Origin: Paragonimus westermani
Taxonomy: Eukaryota; Platyhelminthes; Trematoda; Plagiorchiida; Troglotrematidae
Direction of reading: 5' to 3'
Assembly: GCA_008508345.1 (NCBI GenBank)
Contig: QNGE01003324.1
Location: forward strand, 23,484-87,483
Length of the DNA stretch: 64,000 nucleotides
The position numbers and the translations under genes were made by a program. Below, piece after piece: positions 47,169 to 60,798 of this stretch (its first letter is position 1; each line of letters starts with the position of its first letter). The notes under the pieces were generated by a model, which saw only the letters and a program-made list of their open reading frames with translations, searched no databases and had not been told where the DNA came from.

Positions 47169-50100
47169 TGGTGGCTTGTACAAACAGCAGCCAACTGTCA
47201 CAACTACAATCAACGGTCTCATTCAGCCGGAGCAAATTTCACTTGTCGATATGGAGTTTAGAGATTTCTAAAAGTAAACAATGATCTGAACGGTAAAGAA
47301 GTCTACAAAGACTTCGTGAGCGAGGCGTAAGATAGCTTTTAATGCTTTGTGTTCCAGGCTTATGTTAACCCTATTTTCTCCAACGAGGTGGAAACGTATT
47401 GTTGGTCTCCTGCATTCTTTTGATTGTCAGCAACCAGCGAGCTGTTCTTTCGCTTCTTGTTGGCTGCCATTTGCAGGTCGTCGCAATAATGTCAACCACT
47501 CTTTTCGTTTCATAAAGTCTTATCTTTGCAGTCATTCAGGGAAAGCGCATGGCTGATAATTGCACACGAAAGATGTAATTGTGCTTGCTATATCACTGGC
47601 GATGAAGAAAAACTTGCTGTGAACAAACGGAAGATGCCTCACAATCGAAATCAACATTTATCTAGCAAGAATTAATACTAGATTATTATTCTAATTATAT
47701 AGAAGACGTCGTTTTATCTTATCAAAACTATTCCCAAGAAAGTGACGAAAAGGTGGAACATGAAGTGGTTCCAAGGAGCCAAAGACGGAAACGGTTGAAG
47801 ATACAAACGTCGGTACTCAACCGCCAATCGCTAAATGGTAAGGACATATAGGTTTACGAAGGTCATCTAATTAAAGGAGCAATCCAGAACTACAAAATGC
47901 AAAGAAAAGCATGGAGGAGGAAACCTGGAGAAAACATAGACAGGTGTGTTGTACTGGTGATTCGTGGTGAAATTTCATGCATGAGATTTCTTCTGGTATG
48001 CAAGTTAATCTCGTAGATTCGGCTAATCAGCAGGAATTGTGTCGAAATGAAGCCTGATATTTCATAAGACTACTTCCACCACTTTACGTGAAAATGCACC
48101 CGAAACTTTGGACATAGCCGTATCTGTTACGAATCTTGTTGATTCATGTTATGATTCCATATGTTAACAAATTCTAATGCAGAAACACTGATGTGCAGTG
48201 GACACAGGTCGGTATCATGATTTGACTTCAGGTGCCACTTACGGGTGTGTAATGTGTTTCTCACAGAAGGTTGATTTTCGACGTAGTGAAGCCCTTTCTG
48301 CTATAATTCGTGTTAGTTTGCGTTATGACCTCACTCGGTAATAACTTTCACCTGGGAGTTTATATGAAATTCCATGGGATCTCAGTGTTGCCAGTTTCTT
48401 GTTTGTCTCGTTACATTCTCCTTGAATGCATTCTCGCTTCCTTTTTTTTATGTGACTTTTGCATATCAAGCTTTCCTGTGATTCATTTGCATATCGCATG
48501 TAGTCCTAAAAATTTCACATAGAGTGCTACAGATGGAAATGCGCTTCACTTATGCTGGAATGATTGCTGTTCGCTGGTGCTTTGATTGTGGCATTTATCA
48601 CTTGCTGTCAACTTCTGCGTGCGTAGCTGTCATGTAGGTAAATTGTATGGTAGTATGTCGGTCTTGGGGTCAATTTTTGGGGTTATTCGAGGCGCCCTCA
48701 TTCATCTGGATACTCCTCCTTGCAAGTTCGTTTGACGGCACTGGAGGGTACGCTTCATGAAAAGTGATTCCCTTAAATTAACTTTCCAGTTTTTGCCAGG
48801 TACGTTCGCTCGCTATGAAACAACGATTGAGAGAGAAATCGATAAAATTTATGGAACACTCTTAGTAGTCCGTAAGCGTTGGATTATGTGAGAATCGAAT
48901 TGCCTTAGTAGTTGAAGAAAATAACCCGGAATATAAGAAGGGTGTTGCCAGCGTGACTGGCCAGCTGGGAGGCAACTGTAACCTACTCGTAAAGGACTCC
49001 GGAATTTCTGCATACTACTCGGATCCAACTCCTCGCCAAATCCGAACCTGAGTTGGCATGTTTTATAGGCTGAGGCACTGTACATACCTGTCAACGGTTT
49101 CTTAAGTTTGATCGATATATCACGGCAGAATCATTATCAAGAGTACTGCACTCGAGTTATTTGAGGGACCGCTTTCGGGAGCAGAACATTACAAAATGAC
49201 TGATATGATCGTAGCGCACATACAGCACCCGATTATGCCCTACTTAGCTGGTTCAGGCGAAGTTTCGAACATGATTGTGTGCGTAAAACATCACGTCCCA
49301 AAGCGGCAAACTTGCAGTGGTGACCTATGGTTCGAACAGTTTGACTTGCTCACTCCGATCATAAAAGTGTTGTAGCAGCTCTATTCATTAGGTGTTCGTA
49401 ATGAGAGTTTACCATCAACCCAGCAACAACATTTACCTTTTCAGGTTAGCTTTCAAAACCATTCGATATCCTGAACACACCTCGTACCTCTGTAAACGCC
49501 ACGAAACCAACGGGAGCCTTTCGTTTTGAGAGTCCACTTTGACCCAACTGATCGTGTCGCATTTGTCAGTCCAGAATGTGAGAGTGCGTGGTCATTCACT
49601 TCGGCCCGTTAATTTGCTCTACAACATTGTTTTGAACATGTTATACACTCTCAGACAGAGACAGAACTATAAGACGTTTCCCGATTCCAACTACCTCCCT
49701 TCTGTTTGCATTTCGTCATGCGCGCGCGTGAACTCCCGGCGCACATTCTAGCTGATGGACCCTTCATTTCGTTGATTTTCATTTTACTGATCTAACAGCT
49801 TGTCGCTTACCGTGCAGTCTAACCCTAGGAAAATCAGCACATAAATCTGAACGGTACTAAGCAATCGCAACTTCAATTGAAAACAGCAGCTTTTTATAGA
49901 AGAAAAACAGCATTTACAATTGTTAATGTGCGAAAGGCGTTCCTGCGTCCTGACTACTCAGTTTGTTGTTGTGATATTCCACTACCTTGCATTTGACTAA
50001 TTGGTTATTTGGAACAGATACAAGTTCACCAGCAGATGATCGCTGCCCACAACTGGTTGGCTCCAGTTTGACCACAGATCCGTCTGTAGCGGCTTATGTG

Positions 50101-53100
50101 CGAACAGTGCTTGGTTGAGCGTTCTCCAACCAATAAACTGCTCCAATCCAAACTCATTACAACATTTACCTACTTCACAAAAATTATCAGTGTACAACAC
50201 TAACAAGGCAGCAACCCACTATGAAGATCTATGTGTTTATCATCCACATGCCCTTGATCAACGTGTGGGCTGGGCGATATTTCCAGTCGTCAGAATTGAA
50301 GAGCGTGGTCGAACTTTCTGTCTTTCGTAACCAACAGTGCAAGTGCTCTGACATGATTTATTTCATTTTGGGAGCCTGGACAAGTTATGCAACTGACAGC
50401 ATACCAAATAACGTATACGGCTAGTTAATTGAATTCCAATATATGATACTGTAATGTAGCCTGTACATCAGACAACAAACTACTACCACAACTCTAACGG
50501 TGTCATTCGAACGGTTCAGTATATGCAAACTTGTTACCAGTTCAGAAAGTGGAATGAGGCATCGTTTGCAGAAAATGCTCCGTTACACTACGTGTGGAGC
50601 CTCTTGGTATTACTGTGGTGCTTGCCACCTCACACAGTTTTCACTAGTGGCAATGATATACAAAGCTGACAAGAGTACGTACTAATACGGCACACTAATG
50701 ATAGATATCCAAATATCTCGATTCCAAACTACTATTAATAATACATGGAGACTAGCTCTGGAAGTTTGGCAAATCAATTATTTCATCACCATATTACTGG
50801 AACCGTCACAGTCGGCGTAGACTACCTATACATATTCTTATAATGGATTCCTGTCCACCGGGTGGCTTGGGTATTCATACTTCGTCCAGAGGAGAAAAAA
50901 ATTATTTACAGCTCTCTGAAGCATGATACCAATAGTAGAGAGATGGGGCTGAAAAAAATGTTCCACCTACGTCATCGTAAGCGGTTAGGAAGACTCGTCA
51001 CCACCCTATTCGCCCACTGGTTGTTCCTACGAATCCTTAAAAAGACTACGCCTATCACGTGTTCAACCAGTGACTTCTGGATCGGACAAACAAACAAAAT
51101 CGATTATAGTCGTGAGAAAGGAAATACAGGATGACTCATTTCAGCCCAGTTTGGCTGTAAGAACCAATCCCACACTCACCCTCTTGACCGGCTGATCGTT
51201 GCAATGAACTTACAGCAAAGTCTTCCGTTACTCACAACTCCCGCTTTACAGCCAGCTAGAACCTTATGCAATTACTACCACGATATCTAAGGTGCTGTAG
51301 AAATGAACAGGTGTTTGCATACAACATTAACTTGAAGTGGTTATCAGGTCAACAATGAAACTGGTCCATTTAGACTGTAATTTATATTAGTCCGTGCATA
51401 TCTTGCCTGGGGCTTACGAAGAGGTGAAAAACTCGTAAATTCCGTTTTGGGATAGGCTCGCAATTAAGTTATCGATCGCTGAATACTATCTGTCACAACT
51501 GTGTTGGGATTGCTCTAATGCAACCATTTTGTCACGGTATGGTATCTTCCTCCGAGCGGCTCATTTTCGGAAACGAAAAATTTGGTCACAACTTTTACCC
51601 GCGTGCTCTTGTCGTTTATTTTGTTGAATTTACCAGTCATATTTATCTGGTTAAAGGTTCTACTGAACAATCATTCACTGCTCCTGCTGACAGTGTTGTA
51701 CGATTTATACTGTTTGATTTCGATGAACTTACTTTGAGGGGCAACTATAAAACATACATGAGCTTCAGTTAAATGTATTAGATGTTATTCTCTTACGAAT
51801 TTCAGCTGATATCTAGCCACACTTCCTGATCCCTTTCTCTATGTTCACAATTTTCATCGCATGGTAAGTGAAAGTGACTCATCAACCACTGGCTTGAAAT
51901 TCCTGAAACATCTGAAAGTTTATGATAGATTATACCGTGATACATACGGATCAGTGATGCGCGAATTGAGTTTTAATGTTCCGAAGCTTATGGTGATACG
52001 CACGTCGAGCAAAATTCATTGCAGTTCAGAAGGATCCCTCTTTTTTGAAACGAAGGTATTATCCCTTTTAGTTTACTTGAACTCACGGGAAAAACCTTTG
52101 ATTAACTTCGGGAAGAACTGCATTAAAGATTCTGTAATCCCGGACTTGGTTTACACACATAGCTACTCCGCTCAAACGTGACGGTAAAACTCCTCAAACT
52201 CGCGATGACTGTTACATCAAACTTAACAAATAACTTTCTCAGATATGTTGTGCCACTGTTTAACCAGAACAAAATATGCGTTGCCCTCATGGTTTAGAAC
52301 ACATTTCCCAAACCTTATTTATAAGACCCTTCTCCGTAGATTTTGTAAAGTGAGGCTTGCAAACTTCCCACAACCAATACTACCCTCCTCTGAATGTTTT
52401 GTCTTAATTTTCCCCATTTGTTCTGATTGCTTCGACGATATTATGTATGAAATTCTTACTAGTCAAAACAGTGTTTACATTTATCTGGTTAACGTTATTG
52501 TGCAGGCGGCACACAAACCCACTTGTGACGGAAGGTTGCACACACCCATTGAACGTTTTTTTGTTTAAGAAGTAGCCATCACCTCTTCTTAATTCACTGA
52601 TGTTACATCTGGATCCTCATATTTGGAATTTATATTCATCTTGTTGACTCTGGTCGTTTTTATGATTTTACCCAAGATGCCTGACTCAGTGACTTTTGAT
52701 GAATTCCATTGTTTAATCGATTCTCTTCGGTATAGTTCTTGATCCACTTTCAAGCTTGATTGTAAGGGAAAACTCCCCTCCACTATGATTTTCCAAACCT
52801 CTTGTCTTTGGACTGACTTACAAGAAGGAACTCATTATTACGTTGATATCTCTGTCTTCTCCCTCAGCAGTACTTATCTTTTATGGGAAGTTACTATCAA
52901 CACTGACTACAGATGAGTCAATGCGGGTATTGAGGCTCTGCTATAACAAGTGTCATGCCGTTATTTACGGTTACAGACGCCTCAATTCAGAAGAGTGTGA
53001 ACGGGCGTGAACACAACAGAAGCCAGTGGAGGTTTACTGGGTGTTCAGCAGATTACACAACTAACTGTTTTGTGTTCATTTCATTAAAGTCAGTGATCAT

Positions 53101-54485
53101 GAGGCTCCTACATTTATCCGTAATCCTTAACGATCCTTGTTGAATCGTATGTCACGGTAGGTTTGCGATAGAGTCCTACATCGACAGCATTACCACATAG
53201 TATGCGGCATCGTATTTAAAAATTTATCCTCCGTGCTGACTAACAATTGCGTTGTGCGGACTGTGAAGAAAATGATGAAAGACTGTTCTTTGTCTGAAGC
53301 GCTTCCAATTTCTCCCTCTCGATCGATTTGTCACACCCAAAAATACCATCATGTAATCGCGTACCCATTAGGTAGAGTTCGAAAGCGCGGTATCCGAGAA
53401 ATATTTTATCGATTCTTAAGAGTCCCGATGTGGGCCGTCTGTTACTTCAGATGGGTTATCGTACCCCGGTGACACGAGACTTACTCATCCCAAACTTTGA
53501 TCTGCCCCGCTAGATGATTTTTATTTCGATCGTTTGTAGATTGAAAAAGACGAACGCATTCGCCCGTCTCACTTGCTGGTGGCCTTAATTGAACTAACAG
53601 GTTTGTAGCAATTTTAAATATTGCGCTGAGTATGTCCTTGAAACGTAGTCGCGAACTTCAAAATAGACACTCTCACCGATGAACTGTGAGACCTAGCGAA
53701 TAATCCAGTATGATTAATTAGGGTAATTTGCAAATGGATATCATGCCTAGAGTAATCTTCATTCATACTCGAGCTGGTGTGAAACTTACCTCACGTCTCT
53801 AGCAACCACGGGTTTCACCATGGACAAATTTCTAACATCATTTAATCGGGAGAAACTCTATGGGATACTGACACCGACAGTGACACTTATTTCTCTGCAC
53901 GCAGGTTCACAGACTTGCGGAAGGAGTGGACTACCAACACTTTCTAGACCCATCCAGTTTTGAACAACTGTAGAGCAGTTTGGAAAGTTTCTTTATGCAA
54001 CGTCGACATTCTGGCCACTGAACAATTAAAAGAAGTTCAACAAAGCGAATTCAATGTATCACATTGCATTCAAGCCAACACACAACTATACCAGGTTTCA
54101 CAGCTCCCATCAGTTACCCAATAGCTCCACAAGAAATTGCTCCCTTATCTAATATATGAGTTCTACTAGGAGCCACATTCTTGCTAAGTACACACTGGCA
54201 AGTACGTCAATAACTCGAATGTCCGCCAAACCAGTCCCTATTTAGTGCATTCCCGGATATTTCATCCAACGCCACCTGTCCCCTCCCCATATCCCCATCA
54301 AATATCCAACCATAATGACACTCTTTCAGCACTTTCCATTGTGGACTCGAACCTTCTAGACACCCACTCGAATATGAGCGGAAAATTGGTACGTCTCACA
54401 GACCAAGCCTCTCCATGTGATATTTTACAACCTACTAGCTTTACTGTCGTGCAGTTCTTCAGCAGTTCAGATGTTGCGCCTGACA
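47169..54485. other. No recognised gene; a run of plus-strand open frames at 51.5-52.6 kb
   Basis: Plus frames at 51518-51772, 51861-52181 and 52245-52568 follow one another. A strong donor word GTAAGT lies at 51864-51869 and an acceptor-like TTTCTCAG at 52234-52241, but the segments they would define contain stops, so no gene model holds. 50221-50424 starts with ATG and a leader-like hydrophobic N-terminus (MKIYVFIIHMPLINVW), otherwise unsupported. 53800-54485 may include the 5' part of the LINE that follows. Confidence 0.4.
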
Positions 54486-54990
54486 AAAAATTTCATTAAC
54501 TTATTACTCACGAGCACAAGATCATCGGTAAGTAAGATTCACAATTTAAAATACCGTCTTCTCATCTAATTCCACTATCATTCTCGCGACTAAGACATGG
54601 TGTTCCCCTGATGCTCTAGACAGATCGATAAGCATCGTGGACTATCATATGTTTCATAGGAATCGTCTTATAGAACGAGGTGGTGGATTCAATATTTACC
54701 TAAGCACGTCATTTTTCGCAGTAACAATTGATGAATCTAATTTTCACAACGGTCTCTACTGGTTCTTGCCAGTTAATCACAGGATGCATGTACAGATCAC
54801 TTATTGCTACCAGCAATGATTTCACTGAAATTGTAGAGGTAATGAATCATGTGTTCTGCTTGCCCTGCGAACACAACCTAACAGACGGTGACTTTAAGGT
54901 GTCTAACATCTCCTGGACCCCATTCTCAGTTTCAACAAGGCAATCCGAATTCTTCTCGTGCATTCAACTGAGTGGATGAATCCAACATGT
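54486..54990 (+). pseudogene. LINE APE-type endonuclease remnant
   Basis: Motifs in order: a segment near 54520-54560 (SKIHNLKYRL) fits the N-terminal helix; IILATKTWCSPDALD at about 54574-54618 matches the TETWL region that carries the catalytic Glu, here Lys; DYHMFHRNRL then RGGGFNIYLS near 54640-54705 is the hallmark RGGGVAIY strand; after a frame change, LTDGDFKVSNISW near 54878-54915 matches the GDFN motif with Asn replaced by Lys. At least two frame changes and two altered active-site residues make it inactive. Confidence 0.75.
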
Positions 54991-55399
54991 CCCAACGCTC
55001 ACTAGACAGAGGCATATATTGGTTCACATATTCACCATAAATAATCCGTTCTACAACAATTTCCAGGAAATGACGACAGTATCTTCGAATGTCTGTTCGA
55101 CTTTAGTATGCCTAATGAACCGACAGTTCTATTCTAACATCCGCCCCATTTCACTTATTGGAATGACCTCTTCCTCATACTAAGATCCGTAAGTTGGAAT
55201 CATTCTTGCCTCACATCAGGTCGGGGAATTTGTCAAATATCTGACTTTCTGGCTCCATATAAATTCGAAACGCGTCGGTTCGTATATGCAAAGTAGAATC
55301 TATGCTACAAGAGAGAGTGACAGAATCAGAGTGCTAAATTCAAGCGACGGAAGAACAATAGATTTTCCCCTGTGATGTGAATGAGAAAAATGTCTGAAT

Positions 55400-56690
55400 A
55401 CAAAGAACGCCGAACGCAACTGAGTCATGTGAACAAACAGAAACTTGCGCTGTGTAGCAAATCGAGATACATGGAACTAATACAGGAGACATTACAGGAG
55501 GGACACTGCTGAAAAAGTTGATACTCTCAAAGAAAAAAGATCGTCGTTGACCCTGTGCTAATATGTGAAATCCCTGACTGATATTTTGCTGCTCCATTCG
55601 GCGCAGAAAGAACCTTATCATCTTCTAATGCCTAGTCGATAACAGACAAATGTGCTGATTGACGTTCAAGTGATTCATTCACAGTTAGCTCTCATTAAAA
55701 CGTCAATTTACTCTGGAACTGATGGTACCCGACCAACGGTCATCAAGCAAGGAGATGAGGATATACTCATCCTTCTACTAAATTTGCTCATTTCGCCAGT
55801 TCTAGCCAGCACCTTTCCTCCTCAGTGGGAGAAGTCAATCATTATTCCTCGCCAGAAAATGTGGTCCAGGGTGAGACGTTAACGGCCATCGTCACGTCAA
55901 TCACACATCAACCTGCTCAAGACTGTTCGGAGGGATAATGAAAATGCAAATTTTCGAGGTACTAAGGCTAGAAAAGTCAACGAACCTTCCACAGCACGGT
56001 TCTCTTAGTATGCACTCTTGTATAACATGTCAGTTGGAATTCCTGAGCAAAACATCGATGTCCGCCTACGCAGGGAGTGCGATCATTAACATATCCTCAG
56101 AAATACAGACGGATATCGATCGTGTGCCCCATAAGCGCCTCACAATCAAAATGCCTTCTAATGGCCTGCAGAACATTTTGTAGGGGTTGCTTACGTCATA
56201 TAATGGAGGTCGCACGCAAACGGTCAAGATAGACGAGCACTGCTCAACACTAAATCCAGTGACTAGCGGGGTGATTCGAGGAAGCCTTCTGAATCCGTTG
56301 CTTCTCCCGATGTATATGAATGATGTACGTGGTGTTACTAAGCATGCCAGACGCTCTCTGTTTGCTGACGATATCAAGATCTGTTGCACATTCTGCCAGT
56401 CTAACAACATCGATTTGCCTGCAGAATATAAGACGGAACCTAGCACCATTGATATTGTTGTGCAAAACCTGGCTGATGACGTTCACAGCGAGCAACTCGA
56501 ACATCATTACTTATGGTTGTCAACTGCCCACTGGTTCTGTTCCAGTGGACGGTTATGATATCGATACCGCCAGTCCCGTCTGTGACCTTGGAATACGCGG
56601 TTAATACTCCTTGATTTATGGGATGAATTAATTTTTCAGGTAGCAAAACTAGAAGGTCACTAGGCCGTATCAAAATGACGTTCAGGCCGC
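55400..56690 (+). pseudogene. LINE reverse transcriptase remnant
   Basis: Linker residues (SRYMELIQETLQEG) are near 55460-55500. RT starts at 55652 with SGTDGTRPTVIK, then FPPQWEKSIIIP. After a frame change, LPQHGSLSMHSCITCQLEF and VPHKRLTIKMPSNG appear (55938-56180), followed by an in-frame TAG at 56181-56183. VTSGVIRGSLLNPLLLPMY and FADD (codons 56361-56372, catalytic Asp pair intact) follow. A +1 frame change near 56420 leads to CKTWLMTF and VCDLGI, the usual thumb-proximal motifs, and GRIKMTF near 56660-56678. The motif order is that of CR1/Jockey-like LINEs. At least two frameshifts and one stop. Confidence 0.85.
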
Positions 56691-59600
56691 CGGTTGCAGG
56701 ACTGACTCTTTGCGAAAACTGTGCTCAACCTCAATCTGATCATTGCACATTCATTTGCTGTTACCTACGAATTTTTATTCAGCTTGTAGTAGAGTTCGAG
56801 TCATTCGAATTTAGTGCAAAGGCTTCGCCAGAGAACTCGATCGTGCTCAACACGGTGCACTGTACAGCTGACGGCACATTTCAGAAGGTTCTGAACAGAT
56901 TCAGAATTCTCCCTAGCACAGCAGCTCGGCATTTCAAGAGTGACGGTTTAACGGAGCTCTCCCGTGCAGCGAGATCGGACTCCTTAGCTATGACAGGGCG
57001 AAGAACCTCTGAATTGGATGGTGTTCGCTTTCTCCTTACTGGCGTGTTGTCACCAGTAATGAGAGTGGGATTTCCAGTGAAAGCGAGGCAACTCACTACC
57101 TAAATGACTTGAGTGGGTCTCACAATTTGACAGGTTAATGTGCGTAGGCTCAAACGGAATGCACGCGTACAGCACAGCATTCATGGTTGCTATCACTCCA
57201 CAATTTGACCTATGTGGGCATAACAGTCCACCCCCCTTGTGTGAATGTAGAAGCAAGGTCAGCACAGTCCGTTTCTCCGGAAGAGACAAACCGCGAGATT
57301 TAGACAAGCTTGCTGGCTCGCACAAACTGTTCAGCAGTGTGGGGGAAAGGAACCCAGTTGGATGCTTGCCACCAATATATCTGTGTCTGTATAAGCGACT
57401 GCAAACGCGTGATGGTCCACTGGCAAGGATGCAATATAAAGTGGAAATGAAAACAGGACAGAACTGCTTCCGCACAACCATGGAGGCGGTGATCAGTCTA
57501 GTTCAGACCTGATCACAAATTGCGTACGTAGTTTTCGATTTGTGAGGGATTCACGTAACAGATCGACAGATGAGGTTTGGATCTCAATTTCTATGACAAC
57601 TAAAATTGGCGTCGCTCTGTCGGCGCTTCCGAATGCAATTCTATGATCGTGGGAACATGAGTCGAATTTCGAACATTTTTAATCTCTGAAAATTCTCCAC
57701 GGCAATGTAACGAACCGCGGGCGACGCCTGACCAACTTTTTTGGGGTTACTCAACATGGCAATGCACCCAATTTATTTCGGGGTGCTCTATGTTGTTCTT
57801 ACGGTGACGGTTTATTTCATTCTCAGGTTCGTTCCCCGCCCACCCCACTCGAAATTGTTGGCAAACCTTACATTCCAGTGGTCTTAATAAACGAGTAATC
57901 TGTAAGATAACCCGAGATCTTGCATCTTGTCATTCCTATTCAGTGAGCGCTCCTGCTTGCGTTTACATTGTGTTTCAGTCGTCCACAATTTTTGCAGATT
58001 AAAGGCGTCTTATAATTTTGAGCCTTGGAAGATTTACATAGATTTGTGTGATGTGAGCGAAGTTTCAGTTAAGAATGTTCAGCATGTCCACAATTTATGG
58101 TGTGTGTAGACGGCAGTCAAATTCGCGCATTATGGACCGGAACCTGTAAATATAACGACCGCTAGATTCTAGTTCTGTAAGACACCTTGCGGGGGATACC
58201 GTACGGAAAGGACAATAAAAAAGACGTTCAACCGTAATTTCACTTCTTAGTCATCAAATCGTCACCAAACGTCTGACTGGATTTCAAACCGATCAACGTG
58301 CACATTTTGAAAGTACTTCATAGAAGTAGTTAGTAATGGTGAGGCTGGAGTGAAAATCGTGCTCGTCCGGTTTTTTGATCAGAAAACATTTGTCGTCTCG
58401 ACGATGTGTTTTGTGGGATCAATCCTAATCTGGCTGAAATGGCTTCTATGACGCATCATCAAGTAAGGAGAAGGAAGGCAGTTATACACTCCGATGATTT
58501 TTGTTTTTGACACTGCCGTTTGCATGTCGGTGTATGAAGAACGGCAGTCATGTGATCCTGAAGTCGCCTGACATGGTCATTGAAGATACTTTACAAGATA
58601 TCAATGTTCGCCATGAAGGCGGACTGTCATTTGGTGGACCAGTTCTATCGCAGTGCCCTCCATTTTCATTGTGATGTTGCAGCAGTATTGTCAAAACTGA
58701 AGGGTATAAACAGTTTTATTTTGCAGCTGATTTTGGGCTCGCACGGACGCTCTCAGTTGCAAGTGAAGCCGCATCACAATTATGGTCCCTCTAATGTCAC
58801 CGTGTGGGAATTTTTCGCAATCACACAAAATTTTCGTTTGAAATCATTTTTGCGACGCTTCATGTTTACATTTGTAATTTGTCATTTTCATCGTGTAAAT
58901 TGCATTATGCCAAACTCATCCGGTGACTGGTTTGAACCGACTTGTCTACCCTCGTCTTCGCAATAATTTTCCAATGGTGGATTAGCCAGAAATGTCAAAA
59001 CTATAAAGGTGTTAGGAACTGTATCCGAAAATGGAGGATTGCGCATTAAAAAGGCATAGATTCGCTGATAACGATTCACTTATGTTTCTGAGTTACCCTT
59101 GGTTCGATAGTCTGTTTGAAGGCAAGCCACATATTCATTTCTCATGGTTTCGCAGTAAGTGAGGAAGCGGTTCATTCAGGTCATCATTAGCCAATCAGTG
59201 AATAGTTGGTTGGTCTCAGATAGATTCGGTGAGAATCGCCTGCGGAGGGAAATCAAACCTTTACTGATAAAAGCTGGACTCTGTGTTTAGTGATTTCGTC
59301 AGGACGCTATCCTCTTTCCAGCCGGCTGCACTAAGACCCGGGGTCATGTTTACTATGAGTCCTGTTCCGGCTATCGATTAGTCAGCCGGTTTATCCGTCA
59401 CTGTTTTTGCGCCTGTAGTTCACCAATTGTGTGGGAAAGTGCTTCGCAAAACTACTCAACCGTTACACTGTGAGTTGGATGAGTGTGGTGTTGGAAACGG
59501 AACGGTTGTCTTCATAGGTACACTGGAATTAACAATTGTATCTAGTTCTTGGTTTGTGTTAACCATTCTGAATGCGCAAGTATGACTGAAACTCTCATTC

Positions 59601-60798
59601 CACTGTGTTTTCGTACCGTCCTCTCGACAGTAATAAGATCGTGAAAACAGTTTGACACACATCAGTTTAAACCTGCCTAAAGCTATCGACTCACCGGCGG
59701 CTATTCAAAGTTGGGTAGGGTGAGAATTTGTTTCGATTGTTGTGAAAAAGTTCATGAGCAGCAAAAACCTCTTGTCTAGTATGCATTTTTGCGAGATAGA
59801 TCTCAACAAGGAACATGATGAGGGGCGTCCTGCGTTCTGCAATTGATGCACTCACTCACGCAGTTTAGACTGACTGATGTTGAAGGTTGAGACAGTGTGA
59901 CTCCGGTCACATGGGAGTGATAAACAAATGCAAACAAGCCCAGCGCCTGAATGTGGAATAAACAACTCATTTCTTTCAAAATTAATTGGTGGGCTGTGCA
60001 TTAAACGCATTACTCCAACTTCGCACGGTATCAGCGCAAACACACACAAACATCGACAGACCATGCATGTTCCCAGCCCTTATGTGCGCATGTTGCCCTC
60101 TGCCGAGGTAATGTATAAAATCTTTGTAGTCGGAAGAGACTGCCTACCACTCATATACAACAGATTATCATTGGCTGTATTGGTACAAGTTTTGGGTTTG
60201 CAGCTGCTGAAGTTCAAGCCAGCAGACTGCGGTTTTGAAGTCCAGAGCCACGGTCACCTTCACATACCCACTTCTCCCAGGAGATTTCAAAAGACCGTTT
60301 GAGGACGTCCATTAAGCGGTTCAAGTAGGTTCGAATGGTGCAAGTCCATTACTGGAATGTTCTTCGGTTGGTTTGCTACCAAATATTTTGCCTGAAATTC
60401 AACTCACTGTTGCGTCCTGGACCCAAGCTAACCATTCACCCACGACACGCTTTACTTCATGAATTACGTTTTCCTTACCGAGAAACTGCAACAAACAGCG
60501 GCGAAGTGAGTTTCATTATTCCGCTGATTGTCGCATTTAGACTGGAACTATTCCTTGGCAGCAATATTTTATGAGGGTATTCACTAACCACGCTATTACT
60601 TACGATATTTGCGTTTACCTAAACAAATTGGCGGTCTCTGAACGAACATGGTAAGTCCGGTGACGAACGTTCAACCTCTGCGTGCGCTCAATCTGGTACA
60701 CCGCCAGTGTCTGTTAAGAGATCAGATGACTCCTAGCGGCAAGAATCTGTGAAAGACTTCCTAAAGGGGGTTCCAGACAGATGCTAGTCGATCCATGA
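56691..60798. other. No recognised gene; possible LTR-like segment near 57.7-57.9 kb
   Basis: Plus frames 56675-57103 (142 codons, starting inside the LINE end) and 57138-57512 (124 codons) and minus 57050-57481 (143 codons) overlap on opposite strands and match nothing known. Around 57706, TGTAACGAACC resembles an LTR start, with an AATAAA near 57886, but no second copy, primer site or coding domain was seen. Plus 58580-58966 (128 codons) and 59928-60302 (124 codons, true ATG) are unassigned. Confidence 0.35.

Larger units (their letters stand above)
54486..56690 (+). mobile_element. CR1/Jockey-type LINE (non-LTR retrotransposon), degraded
   Basis: About 2.2 kb of ORF2-like sequence in the canonical order: APE-type endonuclease (54486-54990), linker (about 55400-55650) and RT (55652-56690). 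It is split by several frame changes and stops. Such elements nick the target with the endonuclease and reverse-transcribe their RNA at the nick. A 5' ORF may precede 54486 but could not be identified, and no 3' microsatellite tail or target-site duplication was found. A 347-bp inverted piece of the same family lies at 46822-47168. Confidence 0.8.

Noticed and set aside
51518..52568. A three-exon gene model from consecutive plus-strand frames
   Set aside because: The exon between the best acceptor and the GTAAGT donor has stops in all three frames, and the remaining junctions are weak.
56066..56449. 127-codon minus-strand open frame
   Set aside because: It is the antisense shadow of the LINE RT, whose plus-strand motifs are clear.
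57706..57905. Possible solo LTR (TGTAACGAACC start, AATAAA inside)
   Set aside because: No second copy, no matching 3' end and no target duplication could be found.
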